A stretch of DNA of 64,000 nt, from assembly GCF_900114215.1 (NCBI RefSeq), contig NZ_FOSG01000001.1:124001-188000 (forward strand), written 5' to 3'. Source of the stretch: Streptomyces mangrovi. GTDB lineage: Bacteria; Actinomycetota; Actinomycetes; Streptomycetales; Streptomycetaceae. Under the pieces are notes generated by a model. It saw only the letters and a list, made by a program, of their open reading frames with translations. It ran no database searches and was not told where the DNA came from. This document shows positions 10,909 through 20,500 of this stretch, one piece after another (position 1 is the stretch's first letter; the number at the start of each line of letters is the position of its first letter). The translations under genes were made by a program, and so were the position numbers.

Positions 10909-11577
10909 GTGGCGACCGACGACAGCAGTACCAAGGGCAGGCCCTCAGGATCCACCCGGCGGACCCGCCGCCGGATGACGGGGAAGGAGCGCCGCGAGCA
11001 ACTGCTGGACATCGGTCGCGCGCTCTTCGCCGAACGCGGCTTCGAGGGCACGTCGGTGGAGGAGATCGCGGCCAAGGCCGGGGTCTCCAAGCCGGTGGTC
11101 TACGAGCACTTCGGCGGCAAGGAGGGACTGTACGCGGTCGTGGTCGACCGGGAGATGCGGCGGCTGCTGGACATGGTGACGGGGGCACTGACCGGCGGTC
11201 ATCCGCGCGAGTTGCTGGAGCAGGCGGCGTTCGCGCTGCTGGACTACATCGAGCAGTACACCGACGGGTTCCGCATCCTGGTGCGGGACTCGCCGGTGGC
11301 CCAGTCGACGGGCACCTTCGCCTCGCTGATCAGCGACATCGCCACCCAGGTGGAGGACATCCTGGGCCTGGAGTTCAAGGCGCGCGGCTTCGACCCGAAG
11401 CTGGCGCCGCTGTACGCGCAGGCCCTGGTGGGCATGGTGGCCCTGACGGGCCAGTGGTGGCTGAACGCCCGCAAGCCCGACAAGCCCGAGGTGGCCGCCC
11501 ATCTGGTGAACCTCGCCTGGCACGGGCTGGACGGGCTGGAGCCCAAGCCGCGCCTGATAGGCCACCGCCGCAGCTGA
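10909..11577 (+). CDS. TetR-family regulator, probable controller of the desaturase operon
   Basis: The N-terminal DNA-binding domain has the classical TetR helix-turn-helix TSVEEIAAKAGVSKPVVYEHF (split about residues 46-66) after the RREQLLDIGRALFAERGF helix. The ligand domain is helical and otherwise unassigned. The protein is 222 aa from the GTG at 10909. GGAGGA directly abuts that GTG, which is too close for normal initiation, so an in-frame ATG at 10975 is a possible alternative. It lies 7 bp behind the desaturase and is probably co-transcribed. Autoregulation through the double palindrome at 9821-9847 is likely but inferred. TetR regulators such as FasR and DesT are known to control lipid genes. 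Confidence 0.9.
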   Translation: MATDDSSTKGRPSGSTRRTRRRMTGKERREQLLDIGRALFAERGFEGTSVEEIAAKAGVSKPVVYEHFGGKEGLYAVVVDREMRRLLDMVTGALTGGHPRELLEQAAFALLDYIEQYTDGFRILVRDSPVAQSTGTFASLISDIATQVEDILGLEFKARGFDPKLAPLYAQALVGMVALTGQWWLNARKPDKPEVAAHLVNLAWHGLDGLEPKPRLIGHRRS

Positions 11578-11689
11578 GCCCGTCCGGGCCGGCGGCGGCG
11601 GTGGCCCCTGCCCCCACGCGCACGGGCGTGCCGGCGGGCCGACTCCCGCGCGTTCCGCCTTCCGCGCGCTTCCCCCCTGCCGCGCCCCG

Positions 11690-12061
11690 TCACCCGGCCG
11701 GCTGAAGGAACTCCAGCCGGTTGCCGACGGGGTCGGCGCTGTGGAAGCGGCGCACGCCGGGGACGGAGTCGTCCCGGGCCACCGGGTGGCCGGCGTCCGC
11801 CAGGCGGGCGGCCAGGGCGGCCAGGGCTTCGGCGTCCCTCACCCGCAGACCCGGGTGGGCCTTGAGCGCGGGCCGGAAATCCTCCTCGATCCCGAGGTGG
11901 AGCCGGACGGAGCCGGCTTCGAACCAGCAGCCGCCGCGGGCCGCGAGGGCGGGCGGCTTGGGGGTCTCCGCCATGCCGAGCAGTCCGGCGTAGAAGGCGC
12001 GCAGGACCTCCTCGGATCCGCGCGGAGCGGCGAGCTGTACGTGGTCGAGCGCCTCGATCAC
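11690..12061 (-). CDS. VOC (glyoxalase/bleomycin-resistance) superfamily protein
   Basis: The protein is 123 aa with one vicinal-oxygen-chelate fold. It opens with IEALDHVQLAAPRGSEE and closes with VGNRLEFLQ. The His near residue 7 and the Glu in the last strand are the positions of typical VOC metal ligands. The GTG at 12061 is chosen because of the GGAAGGAG five bases upstream. A dioxygenase, resistance or isomerase role cannot be told from sequence. It is convergent with the TetR gene and lies directly downstream of tam on the same strand (64-bp gap), so it may be co-transcribed. Confidence 0.8.
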   Translation of the reverse strand: MIEALDHVQLAAPRGSEEVLRAFYAGLLGMAETPKPPALAARGGCWFEAGSVRLHLGIEEDFRPALKAHPGLRVRDAEALAALAARLADAGHPVARDDSVPGVRRFHSADPVGNRLEFLQPAG

Positions 12062-12125
12062 GGTGTCTCCTTCCGGAAGTCCGCCCGGCGGGCGCCGGGC
12101 GCGGGTTCGCGGGGTGCGCGTGCCC

Positions 12126-12959
12126 TCAGGTGCGCCTGACGGCGACGGCGAAGATCCGGCGGAACGGGAAGAGGGTGCCGTGGGGGCCCGGCGGGTAGGC
12201 CTCACGCAGCAGGTCGCGGTACTCGGCCAGGAACGCCTCGCGTGCGGCCGTGTCGGGGTCGAGTGCGGTGAGGACGGGGCGCAGGGCGGTCCCCTTCATC
12301 CACTCCAGCACCGGATCCCGGCCGGTGAGGACGTGCACGTACGTCGTCTCCCACACGTCCGTCCCGCAGCCGAGCGCCGCCAGCGCCTCGGCGTACTCGG
12401 CGGGCTCGGCCACGGGGGTGCGGCGGGTTCCGGCTCCGAGGCGGTCGCGCCAGCGCGGTGATGCGCACAGGTCCGTGAGCAGGGTGTGCCCGGGGGCGGC
12501 GAAGTTGCCGGGAACCTGGAAGGCCAGGACGCCTGTGGGGCGCAGCGCCGCGATCCAGTCGGGGAAACGGGTGATGTGTCCGGGGCACCAGTGCAGCGCC
12601 GCGTTGGAGACGATCAGGTCGTGCGGCTCCCCGGGGCGCCAGGCGGCCAGGTCGGCGCGGGCGAAGTCCACGGCGCCGCCCCCGGAGGTGGGCCCGGCGT
12701 GCGCGCGGGCCTCGGCGAGCATCGCCTCGGACAGGTCGTAGCCGGTGATCCGGGCCGCGGGCCAGTGTTCGGCCAGCAGAGCGGTCGGCTCGCCGGGGCC
12801 GCAGCCCAGGTCGGCGATGCGGGGCCGGGGCGAGGGCAGAGGGGGGACGCGGGCCAGCAGGTCGTGGAGCGGGCGCAGGCGGTGGCCGGCGTGGCTGCGG
12901 TACTGCGCGGGGTCCCACGCCGGGACGCCGGTGCGCCGGATCGGGTCGGCTGGTTCCAT
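12126..12959 (-). CDS. tam: Trans-aconitate 2-methyltransferase
   Basis: This SAM-dependent methyltransferase esterifies trans-aconitate, a spontaneous by-product of cis-aconitate that inhibits aconitase. The SAM-binding motif I is ADLGCGPGEPTALL (about residues 46-59), with the acidic ribose-binding end of strand 2 at GYDLSEAML. The family N-terminus AWDPAQYRSHAGHR is well conserved. The start at 12959 gives 277 aa and the usual spacing; an in-frame ATG at 13004 would lie within the operator. Its divergent neighbour is the MarR protein TamR, matching the S. coelicolor tam/tamR pair described as a citrate- and aconitate-responsive switch during oxidative stress. No convincing ribosome-binding site precedes the ATG. 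Confidence 0.9.
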   Translation of the reverse strand: MEPADPIRRTGVPAWDPAQYRSHAGHRLRPLHDLLARVPPLPSPRPRIADLGCGPGEPTALLAEHWPAARITGYDLSEAMLAEARAHAGPTSGGGAVDFARADLAAWRPGEPHDLIVSNAALHWCPGHITRFPDWIAALRPTGVLAFQVPGNFAAPGHTLLTDLCASPRWRDRLGAGTRRTPVAEPAEYAEALAALGCGTDVWETTYVHVLTGRDPVLEWMKGTALRPVLTALDPDTAAREAFLAEYRDLLREAYPPGPHGTLFPFRRIFAVAVRRT

Positions 12960-12984
12960 GGCAGCAGGGTCCGCCGGAGTTATC

Positions 12985-13009
12985 TCGATGTCAAGAGACT
13001 TCACATCGA
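12985..13009. promoter_or_regulatory. Probable TamR operator between tam and tamR
   Basis: TCGATGT (12985-12991) and ACATCGA (13003-13009) form an exact inverted repeat with an 11-bp spacer. Overlapping it, TCTCGA-TG-TCAAGA near 12983-12996 is a second near-perfect dyad of the kind MarR proteins bind. A TACACT hexamer at 13019-13024 could be the tamR -10 box. Known TamR biology predicts autoregulation and tam repression from this spot. Confidence 0.6.
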
Positions 13010-13030
13010 CAGAACTACTACACTGTCCTC

Positions 13031-13525
13031 ATGGAGGACGAGGTCGACCGACTGGTGGCAGCGTGGCGCCGCGAGCGCCCCGATCTCGATGTGGAGCCCC
13101 TGGAGGTGCTCAGCCGGGTCAGCAGGCTCGCCCGCCACCTCGACCGGGCCCGCCGCATCGCCTTCGCCGAACACGGGCTGGAGCCCTGGGAGTTCGACGT
13201 GCTGACCGCGCTGCGTCGGGCCGGCGCCCCTTACCAGCTCTCCCCCGGCCAGCTGCTGACCCAGACCCTGGTCACCTCCGGGACCATGACCAACCGCATC
13301 GACCGGCTGGCGAAGAAGGGGCTGGTGGAGCGGCTGCCCGACCCCAGCGACCGGCGCGGCGTACTGGTCCGGCTGACGGAGGCCGGGCGCGACCGGGCCG
13401 ACCGGGCCCTGGCCGGGCTGCTGGAACAGGAGCGGGCCATCCTCGCCGAGCTCCCGCCCAGCCGGCGGGCGGAGCTGGCCGGGCTGCTGCGGCAGCTCAC
13501 CGCACCGTTCGACAACGTCCCCTGA
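13031..13525 (+). CDS. tamR: MarR-family regulator TamR
   Basis: The protein is 164 aa. It has a long N-terminal helix region (EVDRLVAAWRRERPDLDVEPL) seen in the urate/TamR subgroup of MarR, and then the winged helix with SPGQLLTQTLVTSGTMTNRI and the wing DPSDRRGVLVRLTEAG. The divergent position relative to tam identifies it. In S. coelicolor TamR binds the shared intergenic region and is released by citrate, cis-aconitate, trans-aconitate and isocitrate, linking TCA-cycle stress to tam expression. Ligand response in this strain is inferred from orthology. Confidence 0.88.
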   Translation: MEDEVDRLVAAWRRERPDLDVEPLEVLSRVSRLARHLDRARRIAFAEHGLEPWEFDVLTALRRAGAPYQLSPGQLLTQTLVTSGTMTNRIDRLAKKGLVERLPDPSDRRGVLVRLTEAGRDRADRALAGLLEQERAILAELPPSRRAELAGLLRQLTAPFDNVP

Positions 13526-13585
13526 CGGGTTCGTGGCGCGGGCGGGGCGGTCGGGGCAGTCGAGGCGGAGCGGGGCGGGGCGGGA

Positions 13586-14332
13586 CTACGACGTCACATG
13601 CTCCAGGTCCGCCGGGCCGACGCCCGCCTTGCGGGCCAGCGCCACCGCGGCCAGGGTGGAGTGCACCCCCAGCTTGCCCAGCACGTTCTGCATATGGGTG
13701 CGGACGGTGTGCGGGGAGAGGTACAACCGCTCGGCGACCGCCTTGCGGCCCAGCCCGGCCACCATGCAGCGCAGCACCTCGTGCTCGCGCGGGGTCAGCG
13801 ACTCCACCAGCCGCTCGCTCTCGGTGCGGTGCCTGCGCGTCGCGGTCAGCTCGCGCAGCACCCCGGTCAGCAGGGCGGGAGGCAGATGCGTCTCGCCGCG
13901 CAGCACCCCCCGGACCACATGCAGCAGCCGGGACAGCGAGCTCTCCTTGGCGACCCAGCCCGACGCCCCCGCCTGGAGCGCGGCGGCCGCTCGGCGCGGG
14001 TCGTCGCGCTCGGCGAGCACCACGGTGCGGACCTCGGGGTGGTCGGTGCGGACCCGTGAGACCAGGGCGATGCCGCCGGCCGCGGCAGGCGCGGCGGCGG
14101 CCGGATCCGGTGGCGAGGCGGCGGCCGCCGGCACAGCGGCTCCCAGATCGGCGTCGATCAGCAGGACGTCGAAGCGGCGGCCGTCGGCCGCCGCCCGTTC
14201 CAGGGTGCGCAGCGCGGCGGGGCCGCTGCCGGCCGCGGCCACCTCCACGTCCTGCTCCACCGCGAGTGCCGCGGCGAGGGACTCGGCGAATATGCGGTGG
14301 TCGTCCACCACGAGAACCCGGATACGTTGCAC
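13586..14332 (-). CDS. NarL/FixJ-type response regulator (orphan)
   Basis: The protein is 248 aa. The receiver domain starts RIRVLVVDDHRIFAESLAAA with the acidic pair and has a phosphoacceptor Asp in VLLIDADLG (about residue 58). An Ala/Pro-rich insertion of some 20 residues follows it. The conserved Lys is kept (WVAKESS), but the Thr/Ser switch residue is Ala (VVLAERDD). The C-terminal LuxR domain is clear at LTPREHEVLRCMVAGLG and VAERLYLSPHTVRTHMQNVL. No histidine kinase gene is adjacent. The GTG at 14332 follows a GGCAGGGGGTG purine stretch. Target genes are unknown. Confidence 0.88.
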   Translation of the reverse strand: MQRIRVLVVDDHRIFAESLAAALAVEQDVEVAAAGSGPAALRTLERAAADGRRFDVLLIDADLGAAVPAAAASPPDPAAAAPAAAGGIALVSRVRTDHPEVRTVVLAERDDPRRAAAALQAGASGWVAKESSLSRLLHVVRGVLRGETHLPPALLTGVLRELTATRRHRTESERLVESLTPREHEVLRCMVAGLGRKAVAERLYLSPHTVRTHMQNVLGKLGVHSTLAAVALARKAGVGPADLEHVTS

Positions 14333-14701
14333 GCACACCCCCTGCCGCCGAAAGGCCCACCCGCGCTCGGGCGCGGCGCCCGGTGCGGGGCCGGACGGGC
14401 CGCACGTACGCCGCCGTGCCCTGCTCGTACCCGGCCCCCGCGCGCCGCATCCGGCGTGTGCCGCCCCCTGATGCGCACCGGCCCCCGGCGGCCGGTGCCG
14501 TCCATCAGCGTAGGGCCGGGGTGCGGCCGAAGGGGCCGGTTGGCGAAAACCGACCGCCCGCACGGCCCGCGGCGACCGGACGTGTACGGCCGGTGGTGCC
14601 CGGCGCGGCGCGGTCCGACCGCTTCCGACGCATTGTGATCACCGCACCGGCCGCCGCACGGCACGCCCCCGCCGCGCACACCCGGGTCCGGGTCCGGCGT
14701 C
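14333..14701. other. Intergenic region between galK and the response regulator gene
   Basis: This 369-bp gap holds no convincing gene. A 9-bp stem (14475-14483 with 14490-14498) could be the galK terminator. The remainder, including a stretch of CGGACGTGTACGG-like sequence, presumably contains the promoter of the downstream response regulator, but no clear -10/-35 pair stands out. Confidence 0.5.
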
Positions 14702-15933
<1,232 letters not shown>

Positions 15934-15937
<4 letters not shown>

Positions 15938-16989
15938 GTTCCGCTCCCCTCTCCGCCCTCTCCGCCCTCTCCGCCCTCTCCGCCGTCGCCGCCGTCGCCG
16001 GCGTCGCCGGCGGCGTCCAGCGCCCTGCCCCGGACGAAGGCCCAGGCGTCGGCGACGATGTCCTTCAGGTCGGTGCGCGAGGGCCGCCAGCCCAGCCGCT
16101 GCCTGGCCCGCTCCGCCGAGGCGACCAGGAACGCCGGGTCGCCGCCGCGGCGCGGCGCCGTCTTCTCGGGGACGGGGTGGCCGGTGACCTCGCGGACGGT
16201 GCGGATCACCTCGCGGACGGAGAAGCCGCTGCCGTTGCCCAGGTTGCACACCAGATGCTCCCCGGGCGCCGCGGCCTCCAGCGCCAGCAGATGGGCCTCG
16301 GCCAGATCGGCGACGTGGATGTAGTCGCGCACGCAGGTGCCGTCGGGGGTGGGGTAGTCGTCGCCGTAGACCGAGATCGCCTCCCGCTGCCCGAGCGCGA
16401 CCTGGAGCACCAGCGGGATGAGGTGCGACTCGGGGTCGTGCCGCTCGCCCAGGGTGCCGTGCGCGCCTCGGTACGCGCCGGCCACGTTGAAGTAGCGCAG
16501 CGAGACGGCGGCCAGGCCGTGGGCGGCGCACTCGCCGGCGATCATGTGGTCGACGGCGAGCTTGGAGGCGCCGTAGGGGTTGGTGGGGGCGGTGGGGGCG
16601 TCCTCGCGGATGGGGGTCTCCTCGGGCTCGCCGTAGGTGGCGGCGGTGGAGGAGAAGACCAGGGTGCGCACCCCGGCCCCGCGCATCGCGTCCAGCAGCG
16701 CCATGGTGCCGCCGACGTTGTTGTGCCAGTACTTCTCGGGGCGGACGACGGACTCGCCGACCTGGGAGCTGGCCGCGAAGTGGAGCACCGCGTCACAGGA
16801 AGGGTCCAGCCAGTCGGCGGCGTCCTGGACGCGCCCCTGGACGAAGTCAGCACCCGCCGGCACGCCCGCGCGGAAGCCGGTGGACAGGTCGTCCACCACC
16901 GTCACCCGGTGCCCGGCCTCCAGCAGGTGCGCCGCGACGACGCTTCCGACGTAGCCGGCCCCGCCGGTCACCAGATACGTGCCGCTCAC
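15934..16989 (-). CDS. galE: UDP-glucose 4-epimerase
   Basis: GalE interconverts UDP-galactose and UDP-glucose with bound NAD. It is an extended SDR with the Rossmann motif TGGAGYVG at residues 7-14. The catalytic set is SSTAATYGE (Ser) and NPYGASK with Tyr/Lys at about residues 136-140. [18 protein letters not shown] and RYFNVAGA complete the family pattern. The protein is 351 aa, ending in a repetitive Gly/Glu/Asp tail coded by the 9-bp repeat and probably dispensable. The GTG at 16989 overlaps the galT stop as GTGA, showing translational coupling. Confidence 0.95.
15949..15984 (-). repeat. Four perfect 9-bp tandem repeats at the galE/galK junction
   Basis: The unit CTCTCCGCC (plus strand) is repeated four times and then decays into GTCGCCGCC. 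On the coding strand it encodes the Gly-Glu-rich GalE tail and ends beside the galK ribosome-binding site. Slippage would change the GalE tail length by three residues per unit without shifting frame. Confidence 0.85.
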
Positions 16990-18110
16990 CGGCTCGCCAC
17001 CTCCCGCAGTCGCCGCGCCGCGGTCTCGGGCGGCACGTCGTTGATGAAGACCCCCATACCGGACTCCGAGCCCGCCAGGTACTTCAGCTTCCCGGACGTG
17101 CGGCGGATCGTGAAGAGTTCCAGGTGGAGGGCGAAGTCCGCCCGTTCGGCCCAGTCCTTTCCCCCGTCCGGACCCAGTGGCGCCTGGTGCCAGCCGGAGA
17201 TGTAGGGCGTGGGCGGCTCGCCGGGGCCGAAGATCCGGTCGAAGCGCCGCAGCAGTTCCAGGTAGACGCCGGGGAACTCGGCGCGGGCCTCCTCGCCCAG
17301 TTCCGTCAGGTCCGCCGCCCGCCGCCGGGGGTACAGGTGCACTTCGTACGGCCAGCGCGCGGCGTGCGGCACGAAGGCGGTCCAGTGGCCGGTCTCCAGC
17401 ACCACGCGCCGTCCGTCGGCGCGCTCGGCGGCCACGACGTCCTCGAAGAGGTTGCCGCCGGTGCGTTCCCGGTGGGCGGCGGCCGAGCGCAGGGTGCGCC
17501 CGGTGTGCGGGGTGACGAAGGGATAGGCGTAGATCTGGCCGTGGGGGTGGCCGAGGGTGACGCCGATCTCCCGGCCCCGGTTCTCGAAGCAGAACACCTG
17601 GCGCACGCCCGGCAGCGCCGACAGCTCGGCGGTGCGGTCGGTCCAGGCGTCCAGGACCAGGGCGGCCCGCTCCTCGGTGAGGTCGGCGAAGGAGGCGTCG
17701 TGGTCGGAGGTGAAGCACACCACCTCGCAGCGCCCGGCGCCCGGGGCCCGGAGGAACAGGCCGCCCCCGTCCTCGGCCTCCGCCGGCCCCGGGGGGCCGG
17801 CCAGGGAGGGGAAGCGGTTCTCGAAGACGGCCACCTCGTAGTCCTCGGCCGGGATCTCCGTCAGGCGGCCGTCGCGGGACGGGCACAGGGGGCATTCGTC
17901 GGCCGGCGGGTGGTACGTGCGGGCCTGGCGGTGCGCCGTGACCGCGACCCATTCACCGAGCAGGGGGTCGTGGCGGATCTCCGAGGCGGTGGCGACGGCG
18001 TCCAGGGGGCGCCGGTCCACGGCGTCGCGTCCCATGGCGCCGGGGCCGCCGCGAACGTCGTAGTACACGAGTTCGCGGCCGTCGGCGAGGCGGGTCGGGG
18101 TCTTTTTCAC
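16986..18110 (-). CDS. galT: Galactose-1-phosphate uridylyltransferase
   Basis: GalT exchanges UMP between UDP-glucose and galactose-1-phosphate through a uridylyl-histidine intermediate. The active site [11 protein letters not shown] is at about residues 185-195. A zinc site pair CPLC is near residue 68, and the second-half motif [12 protein letters not shown] and GWHQAP are present. The GTG at 18110 gives 374 aa and has GGGAGA about six bases upstream; an ATG 51 bp earlier would sit inside the operator. It is the first gene of the operon, divergent from a sugar symporter gene. Confidence 0.95.
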   Translation of the reverse strand: MKKTPTRLADGRELVYYDVRGGPGAMGRDAVDRRPLDAVATASEIRHDPLLGEWVAVTAHRQARTYHPPADECPLCPSRDGRLTEIPAEDYEVAVFENRFPSLAGPPGPAEAEDGGGLFLRAPGAGRCEVVCFTSDHDASFADLTEERAALVLDAWTDRTAELSALPGVRQVFCFENRGREIGVTLGHPHGQIYAYPFVTPHTGRTLRSAAAHRERTGGNLFEDVVAAERADGRRVVLETGHWTAFVPHAARWPYEVHLYPRRRAADLTELGEEARAEFPGVYLELLRRFDRIFGPGEPPTPYISGWHQAPLGPDGGKDWAERADFALHLELFTIRRTSGKLKYLAGSESGMGVFINDVPPETAARRLREVASR

Positions 18111-18120
18111 GCGGGGTCTC

Positions 18121-18171
18121 CCTATACTGCGACCCAAACATAATCGAACATAAAAAACCATGAGTGAACAT
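18121..18171 (-). promoter_or_regulatory. gal operon promoter/operator with four 10-bp-phased repeats
   Basis: On the plus strand the pentamer AACAT occurs at 18137, 18147 and 18167, with ACCAT at 18157, giving four repeats exactly one helical turn apart in an AT-rich stretch. TATAGG on the minus strand (18126-18121) is a plausible galT -10 box with only a weak -35 (GTTCGA). DeoR-type regulators typically bind such phased direct repeats. The S. lividans galP1 promoter is known to be galactose-induced, glucose-repressed and to have a complex repeated operator. The repeat lies between galT and the symporter and could control both. Confidence 0.65.
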
Positions 18172-18229
18172 TGACGTCAAGGGGCCTCCCCCCACAGCGG
18201 CCCCGTCACGCCACGGAGGCGACCTGCTC

Positions 18230-19903
18230 ATGCCGTCGTACCAGCTGGCCCAGGATCTTCGGCTCCCCACGAACGCCCTGGACTACACGATCCTGGCCAT
18301 CTACTTCCTCGTCGTCCTCGGAGTCGGGTTCGCCGCCCGGCGCAGCATCAAGACCAGCCTGGACTTCTTCCTCTCCGGCCGCTCGCTGCCCGCCTGGGTC
18401 ACCGGCCTCGCCTTCATCGCGGCGAACCTCGGCGCGCTGGAGATCCTGGGCATGGCGGCCAACGGCGCGCAGTACGGCGTCTACACCGTGCACTGGTACT
18501 GGGTGGGCGCCATCCCGGCGATGGTCTTCCTCGGCCTGGTGATGATGCCCTTCTACTACGGGTCCCGGGTGCGCTCGGTCCCCGAGTTCCTGCTGCACCG
18601 CTTCGGACCCTCGTCCCACCTGCTCAGCGGCATCCTCTTCTCGGCCGCCTCGGTGCTCATCGCGGGCGTCAACCTCTATGCGCTGGCCATCGTGCTGGAG
18701 GCGCTGCTGGGCTGGCCGCAGTGGGTGTCCATCGTGGTCTCGGGCCTGTTCGTGCTGCTCTACATCACCCTGGGCGGTCTGTCCTCGGCCATCTACAACG
18801 AGGTCGTGCAGTTCTTCGTGATCCTGGCCGGGCTGATCCCGCTGACCGTCCTCGCCCTGGTCCGCGTGGGCGGATGGAGCGGACTGAGCGACTCGCTCAC
18901 CGCCTCGCAGGGCGACAACTTCGTCTCGGCCTGGGGCGGCACCGGCATCGGTTCGGACAACCCGCTGGGCGCCAACTGGCTCACCATCGTGCTCGGCCTC
19001 GGCTTCGCCCTGAGCTTCGGCTACTGGACGACGAACTTCGCCGAGGTCCAGCGCGCCCTGTCGGCCAAGAACCTCTCCGCCGCCCAGCGCACCCCGTTGA
19101 TCGCCGCCTTCCCCAAGATCTTCATTCCGGCGATCGTCGTCATCCCCGGTCTGGTGGCGCTGGTGGTGGCGCCGGACATCGGACCGGGCAGCGGCCTGGA
19201 GTACAACGAGGCGGTCCCCCTGCTGATGCGCGACCTGCTGCCCAACGGCGTGCTGGGCATCGCGGTGACCGGTCTGCTCGCCGCCTTCATGGCCGGCATG
19301 GCCGCCAACGTCTCCGCCTTCAACACCGTCTTCACCAACGACATCTGGCGGCCCTACCTGGTCAAGGACCGCCCGGACTCGTACTACGTGGCCACCGCGC
19401 GCGTGGTCACCGCGGTCGGTGTGCTGCTGGGCATGGGGACGGCGTTCATCGCGGCGACGTTCAGCAACATCATGAACTACCTCCAGACGCTGTTCTCCTT
19501 CTTCAACGTGCCGCTGTTCACCGTCTTCATCATCGGCATGTTCTGGAAGCGGATGACGGCCGCGGCCGGTTTCTGGGGGCTGCTGGCAGGCACGGTCTCG
19601 GCGATGGTCAACTACTTCTGGTTCTACCGGGGCGGACTGATCGACATCCCCACCGACCAGGGCGCCAACTTCGTCTCCGCCATCGTCGCCTTCGTCACGG
19701 GCACGCTCGTCGTCGTCGTCCTCACCCCCCTCACCAGGCCCAAGCCCGTCGAGCGGCTGGCCGGTCTGGTGTACGGCACCCGGGCCCCCGGGGTGGCCGA
19801 GCCCCCGGCCGCGGGCGACGAGGCCTGGTACCGCAGGCCCGCACTGCTGGGCTGGGGCGCGATCGTGCTGGCCGCCCTCTGCTACCTCCCCTTCTCCTTC
19901 TGA
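18230..19903 (+). CDS. Sodium:solute (SSS) symporter, probable galactose/sugar importer
   Basis: The protein is 557 aa with about 14 predicted hydrophobic helices. It starts DYTILAIYFLVVLGVGFAAR and shows SSS family features such as FFLSGRSLPAW, FIAANLGALEILGMA and the GLLAAFMAGMAANVSAFNT helix pair. It most resembles the SglT-like Na+/glucose-galactose branch. The ATG at 18230 is preferred because GGAGG (18215-18219) lies upstream; a GTG 66 bp earlier would overlap the gal operator. Its divergent position next to galTEK suggests that it supplies galactose. A small membrane protein gene follows 38 bp downstream. Confidence 0.9.
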   Translation: MPSYQLAQDLRLPTNALDYTILAIYFLVVLGVGFAARRSIKTSLDFFLSGRSLPAWVTGLAFIAANLGALEILGMAANGAQYGVYTVHWYWVGAIPAMVFLGLVMMPFYYGSRVRSVPEFLLHRFGPSSHLLSGILFSAASVLIAGVNLYALAIVLEALLGWPQWVSIVVSGLFVLLYITLGGLSSAIYNEVVQFFVILAGLIPLTVLALVRVGGWSGLSDSLTASQGDNFVSAWGGTGIGSDNPLGANWLTIVLGLGFALSFGYWTTNFAEVQRALSAKNLSAAQRTPLIAAFPKIFIPAIVVIPGLVALVVAPDIGPGSGLEYNEAVPLLMRDLLPNGVLGIAVTGLLAAFMAGMAANVSAFNTVFTNDIWRPYLVKDRPDSYYVATARVVTAVGVLLGMGTAFIAATFSNIMNYLQTLFSFFNVPLFTVFIIGMFWKRMTAAAGFWGLLAGTVSAMVNYFWFYRGGLIDIPTDQGANFVSAIVAFVTGTLVVVVLTPLTRPKPVERLAGLVYGTRAPGVAEPPAAGDEAWYRRPALLGWGAIVLAALCYLPFSF

Positions 19904-19941
19904 GCGCCCCGCGCACCGCACAGCGAAGGATGTGATCCACC

Positions 19942-20439
19942 GTGACGAACGACGGCAACGGCAGCAACGAGGGCAACGGCGGCGACGGTGCGGGCGGTCC
20001 GCACGGCGCCCACGAGTACCGCGGTCCCTCGGACTCCCGCACCCCCTCCGGTCCTTCCGACCCGGCCGACCCCGCCGACCCCGCCGACCCCGGTGTCCCC
20101 GGCGCCGGCAAGGGCGATCCGGAGCCGGACTGGCGGGAGGAGGAGCGCGACCTGGAGGAGCGGTCGGCCAGCGCCGCCCGGCTGTTCGACATCCGCCGCG
20201 TCATCGGCGTGCTGTTCGTGGTCTACGGCCTCCTGGTCACCATCGCGGGCTTCTTCGTCTCCGACGCCGACCTGGCCAAGGCCCAGGACGTCAACATCAA
20301 CCTCTGGGCCGGGCTGTCGATGCTGGTCCTGGGACTGCTGTTCCTGCTCTGGCTGCGGCTGAGCCCGACGGTTCCGCCGCCGTCCCGGCGGGAGGCCGAG
20401 GGCGGCGACCCCGGTGGCGCGCCGCCCGCCGGGGAGTGA
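19942..20439 (+). CDS. Small two-helix membrane protein downstream of the symporter
   Basis: The protein is 165 aa. The first ~75 residues are a disordered, Gly/Asp/Pro-rich segment including three DPA repeats. Two hydrophobic segments follow: IGVLFVVYGLLVTIAGFFVS and INLWAGLSMLVLGLLFLLWL. The tail is Pro/Glu-rich. The GTG at 19942 follows GAAGGA about 12 bases upstream. The short gap to the symporter suggests co-transcription; a symporter accessory role is inference only. Confidence 0.8.
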   Translation: MTNDGNGSNEGNGGDGAGGPHGAHEYRGPSDSRTPSGPSDPADPADPADPGVPGAGKGDPEPDWREEERDLEERSASAARLFDIRRVIGVLFVVYGLLVTIAGFFVSDADLAKAQDVNINLWAGLSMLVLGLLFLLWLRLSPTVPPPSRREAEGGDPGGAPPAGE

Positions 20440-20500
20440 CCCGCGCGTCCGCCGCCGTACGGCCGGGCTCGGCGGCGGGTACGGGTGCGGGGCCGGCGCG

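Noticed and set aside
18164..18229. GTG at 18164 as the start of the sugar symporter
   Set aside because: It would place the gal operator repeat inside the coding sequence and add an untypical leader; the ATG at 18230 has a proper ribosome-binding site.
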